64,000 bases of DNA from positions 992,001 through 1,056,000 of the forward strand of contig NZ_JACCFM010000001.1 in assembly GCF_013410665.1 (NCBI RefSeq), given 5' to 3'. The notes under the pieces are model-generated. The model searched no databases, had not been told where the DNA came from, and saw only the letters and a program-made list of their open reading frames with translations. Made by a program: the position numbers and the translations under genes. Source of the stretch: Leifsonia psychrotolerans. GTDB lineage: Bacteria > Actinomycetota > Actinomycetes > Actinomycetales > Microbacteriaceae. This document shows positions 14,499 through 23,063 of the stretch, piece after piece. Position 1 is the first letter of the stretch. Each line of letters opens with the position of its first letter.

Positions 14499-15944
14499 AT
14501 GAGACGCGCGAAAATCGTTGCCACCCTCGGGCCGGCAGCATCGAGCTACGAACAGATTCGGGCGATCATTGATGCCGGCGTCGACGTATGCCGCATGAAT
14601 CTCAGCCACGGCACCTACCAGGTGCACGAAAGCGTGTACGCGAATGTGCGTAAGGCTGCCAACGACTCTGGACGTGCCATCGCAGTGATGGTGGACCTTC
14701 AAGGCCCGAAGATCCGCCTGGGCAAGTTCGAGGACGGCCCGTACGACCTCGCCGTCGGCGACATCTTCAAGATCACGACCGAAGACATCCTGGGCAACCA
14801 GCAGATCTGTGGCACCACGTTCAAGGGGCTGCCCCAGGATGTGGCCCCCGGCGACTTCCTGCTCATCGACGATGGCAAGGTGAAGGTTGAGGTCGTCGAG
14901 ACGGATGGCGTCGTCGTCACCACTCGAGTGATCGTCGCCGGCCCGGTCTCGAACAACAAGGGCATCAACCTGCCCGGTGTCGCGGTGAACGTTCCCGCTC
15001 TCTCCGAGAAGGATGAGGCTGATCTGCGTTGGGGCATGAAGCTGGGCGCCGACCTGATCGCGCTCTCCTTTGTGCGTGACGCGGCAGACATCAAGCGTGT
15101 GCACGAGATCATGGACGAGGAAGGCCGCCGGGTTCCGGTGATCGCCAAGATTGAGAAGCCGCAGGCCGTCGACAACCTCGAAGAGATTATTGACGCGTTT
15201 GATGCCATCATGGTCGCCCGCGGTGACCTGGGTGTCGAGCTTCCGTTGGAGGCCGTGCCGATCGTGCAGAAGCGTGCCGTCGAGATTGCCCGCCGCATGG
15301 CCAAGCCGGTCATCGTTGCGACGCAGATGCTCGAATCGATGATCCACAGCCCGGTGCCGACGCGGGCGGAAACGTCCGACGTGGCCAACGCCGTGTTGGA
15401 TGGCGCGGATGCCGTCATGCTGAGCGGTGAGACGAGCGTGGGTGAGTATCCCGTCGTGACCGTGCAGACCATGGCTCGCATTGTGGACTCGACCGAGGTT
15501 CACGGCCTCGAACGCATCCAGCCGCTGACCGTGAAGCCGCGCACGCAGGGTGGCGCCATCACGCTCGCCGCAAGCGAGGTTGCCCAGTTCGTCGATGCGA
15601 AGTACGTCTGCATCTTCACCGAATCAGGCGACTCTGCACGCCGGATGGCCCGCATTCGCTCAAAGATCCCGATGATTGCGTTCACGCCGGAGCCGGGCAT
15701 CCGTCGCCGTCTGGCCCTTACCTGGGGCGTTCAGACGTTCCTCGTTGATCGTGTCACGCACACCGACGCCATGTTCGGCCAGGTTGACAAGATCTTGCTC
15801 GACGAGGGTCTGGCCGAGATCGGCGACAAGGTCGTGGTGATCTCTGGATCCCCTCCCGGAATCGTCGGCTCGACCAACGACATCCGGGTGTATCAGGTGG
15901 GCGACGCTCACAATGGTGCCGCACCGGCCTACGCCAAGGTCTAA
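14499..15944 (+). CDS. pyk: Pyruvate kinase
   Basis: Pyruvate kinase converts phosphoenolpyruvate and ADP to pyruvate and ATP. The ATG at 14499 begins MRRAKIVATLGPAAS, the conserved N-terminus, and is preceded by CGGAGA; the frame stays open further upstream but has no similarity there. The 481 residues include the active-site segment VIAKIEKPQAVDNLEEI and MVARGDLGVELPLE. The C-terminal allosteric domain is complete. A clear terminator follows the stop. Confidence 0.96.
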   Translation: MRRAKIVATLGPAASSYEQIRAIIDAGVDVCRMNLSHGTYQVHESVYANVRKAANDSGRAIAVMVDLQGPKIRLGKFEDGPYDLAVGDIFKITTEDILGNQQICGTTFKGLPQDVAPGDFLLIDDGKVKVEVVETDGVVVTTRVIVAGPVSNNKGINLPGVAVNVPALSEKDEADLRWGMKLGADLIALSFVRDAADIKRVHEIMDEEGRRVPVIAKIEKPQAVDNLEEIIDAFDAIMVARGDLGVELPLEAVPIVQKRAVEIARRMAKPVIVATQMLESMIHSPVPTRAETSDVANAVLDGADAVMLSGETSVGEYPVVTVQTMARIVDSTEVHGLERIQPLTVKPRTQGGAITLAASEVAQFVDAKYVCIFTESGDSARRMARIRSKIPMIAFTPEPGIRRRLALTWGVQTFLVDRVTHTDAMFGQVDKILLDEGLAEIGDKVVVISGSPPGIVGSTNDIRVYQVGDAHNGAAPAYAKV

Positions 15945-15957
15945 GCCTGTCGTTCGC

Positions 15958-15993
15958 GCAGCCCCGCTTCCGTCGTCGACGGGGCGGGGCTGC
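15958..15993 (+). terminator. Terminator after pyk
   Basis: GCAGCCCCGC at 15958-15967 pairs with GCGGGGCTGC at 15984-15993. The inner bases can extend the stem (CGTCG with CGACG). A short GTGCTTTAAG follows, which is weakly T-rich but typical of high-GC terminators. Confidence 0.75.
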
Positions 15994-16045
15994 GTGCTTT
16001 AAGCAGGGTGATTGAGGTCTCAGCGAGCAGCAGGAGGGGTGCGCA

Positions 16046-16198
16046 TTAGCCCGGATTCACGGTCGAAACGCTTGTAGGTCGAACCGGTACGCCATCCTCG
16101 GGCGGAAGCGTGAGCTGTACGAGAATGACAACGGCCACCAGGGCGACGAGAACCGCCATAATGACCATGATGAATCGAAGCTGAGGGTTATCTTTCAT
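16046..16198 (-). CDS. Small single-helix membrane protein, unknown function
   Basis: A 50-residue frame starting MKDNPQLRFIMVIM, with one strongly hydrophobic helix over residues 8-30 and a polar, Pro-rich tail. The start at 16198 is chosen because the protein then begins with a short charged head directly before the helix; GAGAG lies upstream. It stands alone between pyk and the LtrA gene and is divergent from the latter. No function can be inferred, and it could be a chance ORF, although the helix composition argues for a real gene. Confidence 0.5.
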   Translation of the reverse strand: MKDNPQLRFIMVIMAVLVALVAVVILVQLTLPPEDGVPVRPTSVSTVNPG

Positions 16199-16374
16199 GG
16201 TGCTCTCGAGACTAGATGACTGAGGGCTCACGGTCATAGTCAGTGCCCGGGGGAGCGCGCGCAACACGGGTGATCAGCGGCGGTGGAGCTGGTCAGCGCC
16301 GATCCGCTGTTCTCATAGCTCCAGCGCGGCTCACGGGCTGGGCGTGTCTCCGGCGAGGAGTAAAGGCGCGGCGT

Positions 16375-17547
16375 ATGCTCTCTGGCGTGAGCGATGTGAG
16401 TCGGACGGCAGGTTCACGGCACGCCAACTGGCTTGAGCTGTTCTTCGATCTCGTCATGGCGGCCTTCGTCGGCCAGCTGGCGATCGGCTTGCATGGTGAT
16501 CCGCAGCCGGTGAACTTTCTGACGTTCATCGTGCTGTTCTTTCCGGCCTGGTGGGCCTGGGTGAATGTGATGCTCACCCTCAACCTGTTCGGGGAGAGAA
16601 TGACGGGTCAGATCTGGCTCCTGGTAAGCATCGCGATGTTCGGCGTCGGAATGATGGCAGCGGCGAGCGTTGAGGGTCTCGGCGAGCGCGCCTGGGTCTA
16701 CGCCCTCGGAAACTCTCTCCTGCGGCTGGTGCTGTTTTACGCCTGGTGGTCCGAGGGCCGGCGCCGGGGCGTGCCCTGGTATCGTCCGGTGCTCTACTGC
16801 GGTGTCACGGCCGTGCTCTGGGGGGTTTCGGCCGCTGTGCCCCAACCGGCGCAATGGTGGCTGTGGGGCACAGCGATTCTGCTCGAGATTCTTCTCCTTT
16901 CGTTCCTGGGCCGCCAAGCCAGCTGGCTCCGTCAGGCGCTCAACACTGAGCACCTGAGCGAACGCGTCGGACTCTTTGTCGTCATCGTCTTCGGAGAATC
17001 GGTGCTCGCGGTGTTCGCCGAGCTCAGCGACAGCTGGAGCCTCACGTCGGGACTGACAGCGCTTCTTGCATTTGCCGCAATATCTCTCCTCGCCTGGGCC
17101 TTCTTCACGTATGGTGCCGAGACGGCTGAACGCAGTTGGCACCGTCTGCAGGTTGAGGGCAATGTGGGCGCATTGCGGGACACGGTGATGTATCTGCCGT
17201 TCCTCGTCGTCGTGGCTGTTGTACTGTTGTCCGCCGGGCTCGGCACGGCGGTCGCCGAACCGACCCACCCGCTGCCGACCGGGGCCGCCATCTCGATCGC
17301 TTGCGGAATTGCACTGTTTTACGGCACGAATGCCCTCATTATGTTGCGCTACCGCGACCCACTGCGCGCAGTGCTGCGTTGGGCCATCGTCGGGATTGCA
17401 CTCCCGTTGGGGCTGCTGTCGCTGGCGCCGGTTGTCACGGGCACTGAGCTGGTGGCCGGCGCCGTGGTGGTGATCACGGTTCTGGTGGCCCCGGCCGCGA
17501 TCACTCGGCGTGGCGCGGGGCGTACGACCGTTCGCGAGGAGCGGTGA
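16375..17547 (+). CDS. Low temperature requirement protein A (LtrA) family membrane protein
   Basis: A polytopic membrane protein of about 390 residues with roughly ten hydrophobic helices. The N-terminal signature HANWLELFFDLVMAAFVGQLA and the internal RVGLFVVIVFGESVLAV are diagnostic of the LtrA family. Its role is unknown; the name comes from a Listeria cold-growth mutant. The start is uncertain: ATG 16375, or GTG 16387, which lies seven bases after TATGCT and would fit a leaderless transcript. The 3' end overlaps the oppositely oriented PAP2 gene by 47 bases. Confidence 0.85.
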   Translation: MLSGVSDVSRTAGSRHANWLELFFDLVMAAFVGQLAIGLHGDPQPVNFLTFIVLFFPAWWAWVNVMLTLNLFGERMTGQIWLLVSIAMFGVGMMAAASVEGLGERAWVYALGNSLLRLVLFYAWWSEGRRRGVPWYRPVLYCGVTAVLWGVSAAVPQPAQWWLWGTAILLEILLLSFLGRQASWLRQALNTEHLSERVGLFVVIVFGESVLAVFAELSDSWSLTSGLTALLAFAAISLLAWAFFTYGAETAERSWHRLQVEGNVGALRDTVMYLPFLVVVAVVLLSAGLGTAVAEPTHPLPTGAAISIACGIALFYGTNALIMLRYRDPLRAVLRWAIVGIALPLGLLSLAPVVTGTELVAGAVVVITVLVAPAAITRRGAGRTTVREER

Positions 17548-18271
17548 CCGGAGTGGATGGCACCGGCCCGATTCGGTTGAGTACACGGATGCTGCCCAGC
17601 ACGCGCAACCCGTAGCGGTTCCACAATCCGATGAACAACAGAATTGCAGCGAGCGATCCGAGGCAGGCCCCGAGCACGTCCGTCGGGTAGTGCGCACCGA
17701 GATACACCCGGGACAGGCCAACCACCAGCGCGAAAATGACGCCGATGATCGCGACGAGTTTTGCCCACCGTGTGCCGCGCGCGAGCAGATAGAGCGCCAC
17801 GGCGAGCGCCACGGCGAAGCTCATGTGCCCGCTCGGGAAGCTGTCATGGCCGTGTTCGCTGACGAGCGGGTCGGTGAGGAGGCTCGAATCGATGCGGGGT
17901 CGAACCACGGCGAGTTTGAACGCCTGGCTAGAGAGCCAACCGATGCCGGCGACAGCTGCCACCGCGATCGCGTTCACCGGGGATCGGCGCACAACCAGGA
18001 GGAACAGAAAAAGCACGCCAAGAATGATGATGATCCCCGGGGGAGAGAGCACCACATCGATTCCCAGCGCGAGTGCGGTGAGAAACGGATCGTGGTCGCG
18101 ACTGAGCTGCTGATCGACAGTGAGTTCGAGCGGGGAGAATCCGCGAACCGAGGTCACAACGTAACCGAGCGTGAGCGTCAATGCGGTCAGCAACACTGCC
18201 CACAGCGGCCAGAGCCGCGGTTGAGGGAGCAGAGCGAGTCGGGCACGGGACGGGAGCTGAGAATTCTGCAC
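17501..18271 (-). CDS. PAP2-family membrane phosphatase
   Basis: A 256-residue integral membrane phosphatase of the type-2 phosphatidic acid phosphatase superfamily. All three active-site motifs are present: KLAVVRPR (KX6RP-like), FPSGHMSFA (PSGH) and SRVYLGAHYPTDVLG (SRX5HX3D). The substrate may be a lipid phosphate or undecaprenyl pyrophosphate; the sequence does not decide. The start is GTG. The C-terminal tail after the last helix is basic and overlaps the end of the LtrA gene. Confidence 0.88.
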   Translation of the reverse strand: MQNSQLPSRARLALLPQPRLWPLWAVLLTALTLTLGYVVTSVRGFSPLELTVDQQLSRDHDPFLTALALGIDVVLSPPGIIIILGVLFLFLLVVRRSPVNAIAVAAVAGIGWLSSQAFKLAVVRPRIDSSLLTDPLVSEHGHDSFPSGHMSFAVALAVALYLLARGTRWAKLVAIIGVIFALVVGLSRVYLGAHYPTDVLGACLGSLAAILLFIGLWNRYGLRVLGSIRVLNRIGPVPSTPVTAPRERSYAPRHAE

Positions 18272-18584
18272 GCTGAAGAACGTAATACCTCAGGCTGGGC
18301 GTTAGATTGCAGCCTAACTCGCCCGTTGGCCCCGCCTCCGGAGGCGAGGCCAACGCAGGCGAGGCCAGCGACGGTGCGCCCAGCGACGCCGAACCCACAG
18401 GGGGATACGTGCGGGGTTGTGAACCGGGAGACCTCGACGTAGCCGACGGTTGCGACGAATGAAGAGCCTCAGCAACACGAGCAAGAGCACGGCGAGTGCG
18501 ATGAGGATGCCGATGGCTAGCCACCTCTCGTCAGTCGGTGCTCGATCGCACCCTGTGGTCCCATGAAGTGATTCTAAGCGGCGC
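18272..18584. other. Gene-poor stretch before the TPP riboswitch
   Basis: No gene with an acceptable start is seen. On the minus strand one frame encodes a hydrophobic helix followed by a very basic Arg/Trp-rich tail, but it has no ATG, GTG or TTG before the helix. CCTCGCC and GGCGAGG repeats near 18337-18365 can pair. The promoter of the riboswitch transcript probably lies at the right edge. Confidence 0.4.
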
Positions 18585-18590
18585 TATACT
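18585..18590 (+). promoter_or_regulatory. -10 element for the TPP-controlled operon
   Basis: TATACT lies ten bases before the first base of the riboswitch P1 stem. A weak -35-like ATGAAG sits 16 bases upstream. Position fits transcription starting just before the aptamer. Confidence 0.5.
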
Positions 18591-18599
18591 GAAACCGAA

Positions 18600-18700
18600 C
18601 ACGGGAGTCCGGTGAGCCGGGCTGAGAGGAAGCTTCTCAAGCTTCGACCGTCGAACCTGATCTGGATCATGCCAGCGCAGGAAGGCTTCTCTAACCCGTG
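18600..18700 (+). promoter_or_regulatory. TPP riboswitch (THI element)
   Basis: The conserved aptamer blocks are present: CCGGGCTGAGAGGA near 18617, then CGAACCTGATCTGGATCATG near 18652 and CCAGCGCAGGAAG. P1 is closed by CACGGG (18600-18605) with CCCGTG (18695-18700). A second 7-bp stem, GTGCCCT (18698-18704) with AGGGCAC (18721-18727), covers the ribosome-binding AAAGGG of the next gene and shares bases with P1. This suggests control of translation by thiamine pyrophosphate. Confidence 0.93.
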
Positions 18701-18732
18701 CCCTCTTTTGGTCTATAGAAAGGGCACGTACA

Positions 18733-19374
18733 GTGCACGCATCATCAACCCTCAATCACGCCGCACTTTCCCGCACCTCAACGAGGCCGCCGAGAAATGT
18801 TCGCTGGCGAGTCGTCGACATCGTTGTGGCCAGTGTCATTGGCGTGGCGAGCGGTCTTATTTTTGTGGTCTGGAATCAGGCATCCAACCCGCTGAGCGGC
18901 CTGCTGCAGCCGCTGCTTCCCGGGCTGCAAGCCTTGCTGGGCGGCGGGTGGCTCTTCGCTGGAGTGCTCGGCGGTTTGATCATTCGCAAGCCCGGCGCAG
19001 CTATTTACACCGAACTGATCGCCGCCGTTGTCTCCACGCTGGTCGGTAACCAGTGGGCGGCGTTGACACTCGTTTCGGGTGTCGTTCAGGGCTTGGGCGC
19101 TGAACTCGTCTTCGCCGCATTCCTCTACGTCAACTACCGGGTATTCGTTGCTGTGCTGGCGGGTGCCGCCGCCGGTCTCGCGATGGCCATCAACGACCTT
19201 CTGCTGTGGTACCCGGGCTCTGCGGCGCCGTTTGTGACGGTGTACGCCATCTCAGCCATCATCTCGGGTGCGGTGATCGCCGGACTTCTGTCCTGGTTCG
19301 CCATGCGTGGCTTGGCGAGAACAGGGGCGCTGAGCCGGTTTGCCGCTGGGCGGGAGGCTGGACGGCGCGTCTAA
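18733..19374 (+). CDS. ykoE: YkoE-family ECF transporter S component (thiamine/HMP precursor uptake)
   Basis: A membrane protein of 213 residues that would bind the substrate in an ECF-type vitamin transporter. It has about six hydrophobic helices, and the segments VVDIVVASVIGVASGLIFVVWN and GLGAELVFAAFLY resemble the YkoE family. The TPP riboswitch directly upstream and the dual ATPase and T component directly downstream point to uptake of a thiamine precursor such as hydroxymethylpyrimidine. The GTG start has AAAGGG about eight bases before it. The stop overlaps the next ATG by one base (TAATG). Confidence 0.88.
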   Translation: MHASSTLNHAALSRTSTRPPRNVRWRVVDIVVASVIGVASGLIFVVWNQASNPLSGLLQPLLPGLQALLGGGWLFAGVLGGLIIRKPGAAIYTELIAAVVSTLVGNQWAALTLVSGVVQGLGAELVFAAFLYVNYRVFVAVLAGAAAGLAMAINDLLLWYPGSAAPFVTVYAISAIISGAVIAGLLSWFAMRGLARTGALSRFAAGREAGRRV

Positions 19375-20828
19375 TGACCGCATCCATTGACGCGCGCGGA
19401 TGGGGCTGGCGCCACGCCGGGCGCCAGCGCTGGGCCGTTGGCAATCTGGACCTCCGCATTGAGCCGGGGGAACGCGTGCTGCTCCTCGGCGCATCCGGTG
19501 CCGGTAAATCGACCCTCCTGCACGCCCTCGCCGGCGTGCAGGGGGGAGACGACGAGGGCGAAGAGACCGGTGAGCTTCTGGTGAACGGTGTCGATCCGCG
19601 CGCTGTTCGCGGCCAGTCCGGTTTGCTGCTGCAAGATCCGGATTCTCAGGTGATTCTGGCCCGGGTGGGCGACGATGTGGCGTTCGGCTGCGAGAACCTC
19701 GGCGTGCCGCGTGAACAGATCTGGTCGCGGGTCACCGGTGCGCTTGAGATGGTGGGGTTGGACCTTCCGTTAGACCACCCCACTTCTCGGCTTTCCGGCG
19801 GGCAGAAGCAGCGCTTGGCCTTGGCCGGGGTGCTAGCCATGCGCCCCTCTTTGCTGTTGCTGGACGAGCCGACGGCGAATCTCGATCCGGACGGCGTGCG
19901 CGAGGTGCGTGATTCGGTCGCGCGCGTGCTTGCGCACACCGATGCCACATTCGTCGTGATCGAACATCGGGTCTCGATCTGGCAAGATCTCGTCGATCGA
20001 ATCATCGTGCTCGACGCAGGCGGTGGCATTCTGGCCGATGGGCCGCCCACGGATGTGCTTTGTTCGCACGGTGAGCGGCTCGCGGAAAATGGTGTCTGGG
20101 TTCCCCAGCGTCCAGCGCCGGCACCGGTTCGTCGCCCAACCGGTGCCAGCGAGCCGTTGCTCCGCACCGAGTCGCTCGGGATCGCACGCACGCCCCGTCA
20201 GATCGTGCAGTCCGATCTGGATCTCACCGTGAACTCCGGCGAGATCCAGGTGATCACCGGAAAGAACGGCGTCGGCAAATCGACGCTAGCGCTCACAGTG
20301 GCGGGACTGCTGAAGCCCGGTTCGGGGCGCGTTGTCGCGACGCCCGGATTCGCCGCGGGAGCAGGCCCCAGCCCCATCGCGTGGAAGTCGCGTCAGCTGC
20401 TCCCGCGTATCGGCACGGTGTTTCAAGACCCGGAGCATCAGTTCATTGCGGCCACGGTACGTGCTGAGCTCGCCGTCGGACCGAAGGCACTCGGGCGGGA
20501 CACCGCCGACACCCGACGGCACCTCGATGGTCTTCTCGAGCGTTTGCGCCTTGATCATCTCGCCGAAGCAAACCCGTTCACTCTCTCCGGCGGGGAGAAG
20601 AGGCGGTTGTCAGTGGCCACGGTACTGGCGAGTCGGCCCCGCCTGTTGGTGCTCGACGAGCCCACATTCGGGCAAGACTGTCGCACCTGGCAAGAGATCG
20701 TCACGTTGCTCGCTGAGCTTGCAGATGAGGGTACCGGGGTCATCGCCGTCTCGCATGACACCGAGTTTGTCACGGCGCTGGCCGACCGCCGGCTCGACCT
20801 GAATCTGCCCGTGGGGACGCCACAATGA
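19374..20828 (+). CDS. ykoD: Duplicated-ATPase subunit of the ECF transporter
   Basis: A 484-residue protein with two ABC ATPase domains in tandem that powers the ECF transporter from the cytoplasmic face. The first domain has Walker A LGASGAGKSTLLH, signature LSGGQKQRLALAG and Walker B LLLLDEPTANLD. The second has ITGKNGVGKSTLALT, LSGGEKRRLSVAT and LLVLDEPTFGQD. Both domains look catalytically intact. The ATG at 19374 overlaps the S-component stop, and the next gene starts at an ATGA overlap. Confidence 0.92.
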   Translation: MTASIDARGWGWRHAGRQRWAVGNLDLRIEPGERVLLLGASGAGKSTLLHALAGVQGGDDEGEETGELLVNGVDPRAVRGQSGLLLQDPDSQVILARVGDDVAFGCENLGVPREQIWSRVTGALEMVGLDLPLDHPTSRLSGGQKQRLALAGVLAMRPSLLLLDEPTANLDPDGVREVRDSVARVLAHTDATFVVIEHRVSIWQDLVDRIIVLDAGGGILADGPPTDVLCSHGERLAENGVWVPQRPAPAPVRRPTGASEPLLRTESLGIARTPRQIVQSDLDLTVNSGEIQVITGKNGVGKSTLALTVAGLLKPGSGRVVATPGFAAGAGPSPIAWKSRQLLPRIGTVFQDPEHQFIAATVRAELAVGPKALGRDTADTRRHLDGLLERLRLDHLAEANPFTLSGGEKRRLSVATVLASRPRLLVLDEPTFGQDCRTWQEIVTLLAELADEGTGVIAVSHDTEFVTALADRRLDLNLPVGTPQ

Positions 20829-21607
20829 GCGTGTTGACGCCGCCCCGCACCGACAGGGGAATTGGGCGTATCAACCCGGTCGCCAAGCTCGGGGCCTCCC
20901 TTCTTCTTGCCGGGGTGCTCGTGCTCACGATCGACTGGGTGTCTGCGGCGGTTGCGCTCTGCTGTGAACTCGTGCTGTTTCTGTTTGCGGGAGTGTCTCT
21001 CCGAACCCTGGTCTGGCGCACCCTCCCGGTGTGGCTGGCCGCTCCCACCGTCGCGGTGACGACTCTGCTGTATGGCCAGGAATCGGGAGCCGTCTATTGG
21101 TCATTCGGGCTCATTCACGTCACAGAGGGCTCCGCAGCGCTCGCACTCGCCTCACTGCTGCGTGTGCTGGCGATCGGGTTACCCGCCGTGGTCCTTTTCA
21201 TCACCGTCGACCCGACCGACCTCGCAGATGGGCTGGCGCAGGTGGTGCGGTTGCCCGCACGTTTCGTGCTGGGAGGGCTAGCCGGGTTGCGGTTGGTGGG
21301 GCTCTTCATCGACGATTGGCATGCGCTCGAGCTAGCACGGAGGGCCAGAGGTGTGGCCGACGGTCATGCAATTCGGCGCGTCGGTAGCCAAGCCTTCGCC
21401 TTGCTCGTCCTGTCAATTCGGCGAGGAAGCAAATTGGCAACAGCAATGGAGGCCCGAGGTTTCGGGTCGGATGCGCCGCGCAGTTGGGCCCGGGAATCCC
21501 CATTTGGTGCGCGCGAATGGGGATTGATCGCACTCGGTGCGCTGGTGGCGGCCCTGGCCGTGACAGTCGCTGTCTTGACGGGAAGCTGGAATTTTGTTCT
21601 TGGATGA
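20825..21607 (+). CDS. ykoC: ECF transporter T component (CbiQ/EcfT family)
   Basis: A 260-residue transmembrane coupling subunit that joins the S component to the ATPase. Hydrophobic helices at about residues 20-60, 70-95 and 235-258 flank the cytoplasmic coupling region, where LARRARGVADGH and AMEARGFGSDAPR are the two family Ala-Arg-Gly motifs that contact the ATPases. It begins at an ATGA overlap with the ATPase gene, completing an S-A-T operon. Confidence 0.9.
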   Translation: MSVLTPPRTDRGIGRINPVAKLGASLLLAGVLVLTIDWVSAAVALCCELVLFLFAGVSLRTLVWRTLPVWLAAPTVAVTTLLYGQESGAVYWSFGLIHVTEGSAALALASLLRVLAIGLPAVVLFITVDPTDLADGLAQVVRLPARFVLGGLAGLRLVGLFIDDWHALELARRARGVADGHAIRRVGSQAFALLVLSIRRGSKLATAMEARGFGSDAPRSWARESPFGAREWGLIALGALVAALAVTVAVLTGSWNFVLG

Positions 21608-22163
21608 TCAGCCAACTGATGTGACCGCGACGCTGTGGAGCGCGGTGCGCGCCCTTCCAGACGCGGGAGTGATGCTCATTGATGGTCCGAGTGGTGCGGG
21701 AAAAAGCACCTTGGCCGATCAGCTGCTGGCTCAGTGGCCGGGATCACGCCGACCAACGCTCGTGCGCCTCGATGACATCTATCCGGGCTGGGCTGGTCTC
21801 GATGCCGGCATCCTGCACCTCAACCGCTTTCTGTTGCACCCCCGTTCTCTCGGCGCTGAGGCGGCCTGGCAACGCTTTGACTGGTCGAAGGAAGCTCCCG
21901 GGGAATGGACCACGGTCGAGGGCACTCGCCCTCTAATCGTGGAAGGCTGTGGCGCGATGGCGGCCGCGAATGCGCCACTCGCGCAGGTTCGTGTCTGGAT
22001 CGATGCTGACGACCGCGTGCGCAAGCAGCGTGCTCTCGACCGCGATGGTGAGGTCTTTCGCGCTCACTGGGACGAATGGGACAGCGAATGGGCGGAGTAT
22101 GTGAACCGTGATCGGCCCGCTCGACGGGCGACCATCCGTTTCTCCTCCACCGAAAAGGCATGA
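21594..22163 (+). CDS. P-loop nucleoside/uridine kinase-like ATP-binding protein
   Basis: A 189-residue P-loop NTPase with Walker A LIDGPSGAGKSTLADQLL at residues 28-45, then a D-D-I-Y substrate motif (RLDDIYPGW) and VRVWIDADDRVRKQRALDRDG, which resembles the lid region of small-molecule kinases. The substrate is not evident. The 14-base overlap with the T-component gene puts it in the TPP-controlled operon, so a role with thiamine precursors is possible but is only inference. Confidence 0.75.
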   Translation: MFLDDQPTDVTATLWSAVRALPDAGVMLIDGPSGAGKSTLADQLLAQWPGSRRPTLVRLDDIYPGWAGLDAGILHLNRFLLHPRSLGAEAAWQRFDWSKEAPGEWTTVEGTRPLIVEGCGAMAAANAPLAQVRVWIDADDRVRKQRALDRDGEVFRAHWDEWDSEWAEYVNRDRPARRATIRFSSTEKA

Positions 22164-22192
22164 TTCACGCCAGACAGGTCTAGATTGGTGCC

Positions 22193-22453
22193 ATGACCAG
22201 TGCCGATGCAGGCGACATCTTTTACATCGCTGAGTTCACAGATGGCCCTCTTGAAGGGCAGACCGACCGCCGGGTGCTCGTGCACGGGCGACCAGAGCCG
22301 CGCGTCAGCATGGTCGCTGCGATCGACAGTATGGAATCTCTCTTTTGGTACGACAGTTCTGATCAGCGCGACGTGCAGGGCCAGCTCCACGTGCGGTACG
22401 TCTTTGACAGTGGGGACAGCGACCCGGTGGAATCGAACACTGACCCGGACTAG
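22193..22453 (+). CDS. Conserved small hypothetical protein
   Basis: An 86-residue acidic, soluble protein with no motif I recognise. TAGATT at 22181-22186 lies exactly six bases before the ATG, the arrangement expected for a leaderless mRNA, which supports both the start and the reality of the gene. It converges with the metallopeptidase gene and is separated from it by only seven bases. Confidence 0.65.
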   Translation: MTSADAGDIFYIAEFTDGPLEGQTDRRVLVHGRPEPRVSMVAAIDSMESLFWYDSSDQRDVQGQLHVRYVFDSGDSDPVESNTDPD

Positions 22454-22460
22454 TCCCGGA

Positions 22461-22811
22461 CTAGCCCCAGCCAAGTTCGTGGAGCCGGGAATCATCGATT
22501 CCATAGAAGTGCGCAATCTCGTGCACCAGCGTGATGTGAATTTGGTCGCGCAACTCGTCGATGTCAGCGCAGAACGCGAGGAGAGGCTGGCGGTAGAGGA
22601 TGATCCGGTCCGGCATCTCGCCGAAGCCATACTGCCCACGCTCGGTGAGAGCGATACCGTCGTACAAGCCCAGAAGGTCAAGCGAGCCGTCCTCGGGAAG
22701 ATCTTCGACGACGAAGATGACGTTGTCGAGCCCGTCGAGCATGTCGTCGGGCAAGAGATCGAGTTCATCGATGACGAGGCGTTCGAAACCCTCATGGTCT
22801 AACTGAAGCAT
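22461..22811 (-). CDS. Zincin-like metallopeptidase family protein
   Basis: A 116-residue protein of the family with the minimal zincin motif HExxHxxGxxD: THLVHEIAHFYG-type sequence is seen as LVHEIAHFYGIDDSRLHELGW at the C-terminus, with two His as likely metal ligands and Glu as catalytic base. The N-terminal part (FERLVIDELDLLPDDMLDGLDNV) matches the family head. Substrates are unknown. The ATG at 22811 gives the usual length; the frame extends upstream without similarity. Confidence 0.85.
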   Translation of the reverse strand: MLQLDHEGFERLVIDELDLLPDDMLDGLDNVIFVVEDLPEDGSLDLLGLYDGIALTERGQYGFGEMPDRIILYRQPLLAFCADIDELRDQIHITLVHEIAHFYGIDDSRLHELGWG

Positions 22812-22945
22812 AGGTCGAGCTTGGCATGACTCAAGCAGCACTCTGAACTCTTGGCCTGAACCGACCCGGCCAACACGTTCAGTCGGACCGTGTTCTCGGC
22901 TCAAGGCCGGTCTGTGCGCTCGACTCGAGGCCGATCAATCATTGG

Positions 22946-23019
22946 GGTGAGTAACGGGGATTGAACCCGCGACCTCCTGGACCACAACCAGGCGCTCTGC
23001 CAACTGAGCTATACCCACC
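22946..23019 (-). tRNA. tRNA-His (anticodon GTG)
   Basis: The acceptor stem pairs GTGGGTA with TACTCAC, with an extra G at position -1 opposite C73, the histidine identity pair. The D-arm contains AGCTCAGTTGGCAGAGC, the anticodon loop is TTGTGGT between CCTGG-type stems, and the T-arm has CGGGTTCAATCCCCG. No CCA is encoded. Confidence 0.95.
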
Positions 23020-23063
23020 ATGTGCTGCTTTTCTTCGCTGAAGAAGGCAACTCAAGAATCCTA

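Noticed and set aside
18317..18500. Minus-strand frame with a hydrophobic helix and a very basic tail
   Set aside because: No ATG, GTG or TTG precedes the helix in this frame before a stop codon, so translation cannot be supported.
18531..18755. Minus-strand frame across the TPP riboswitch
   Set aside because: It runs antisense to a clear aptamer and the start of the transporter gene and has no recognisable protein features.
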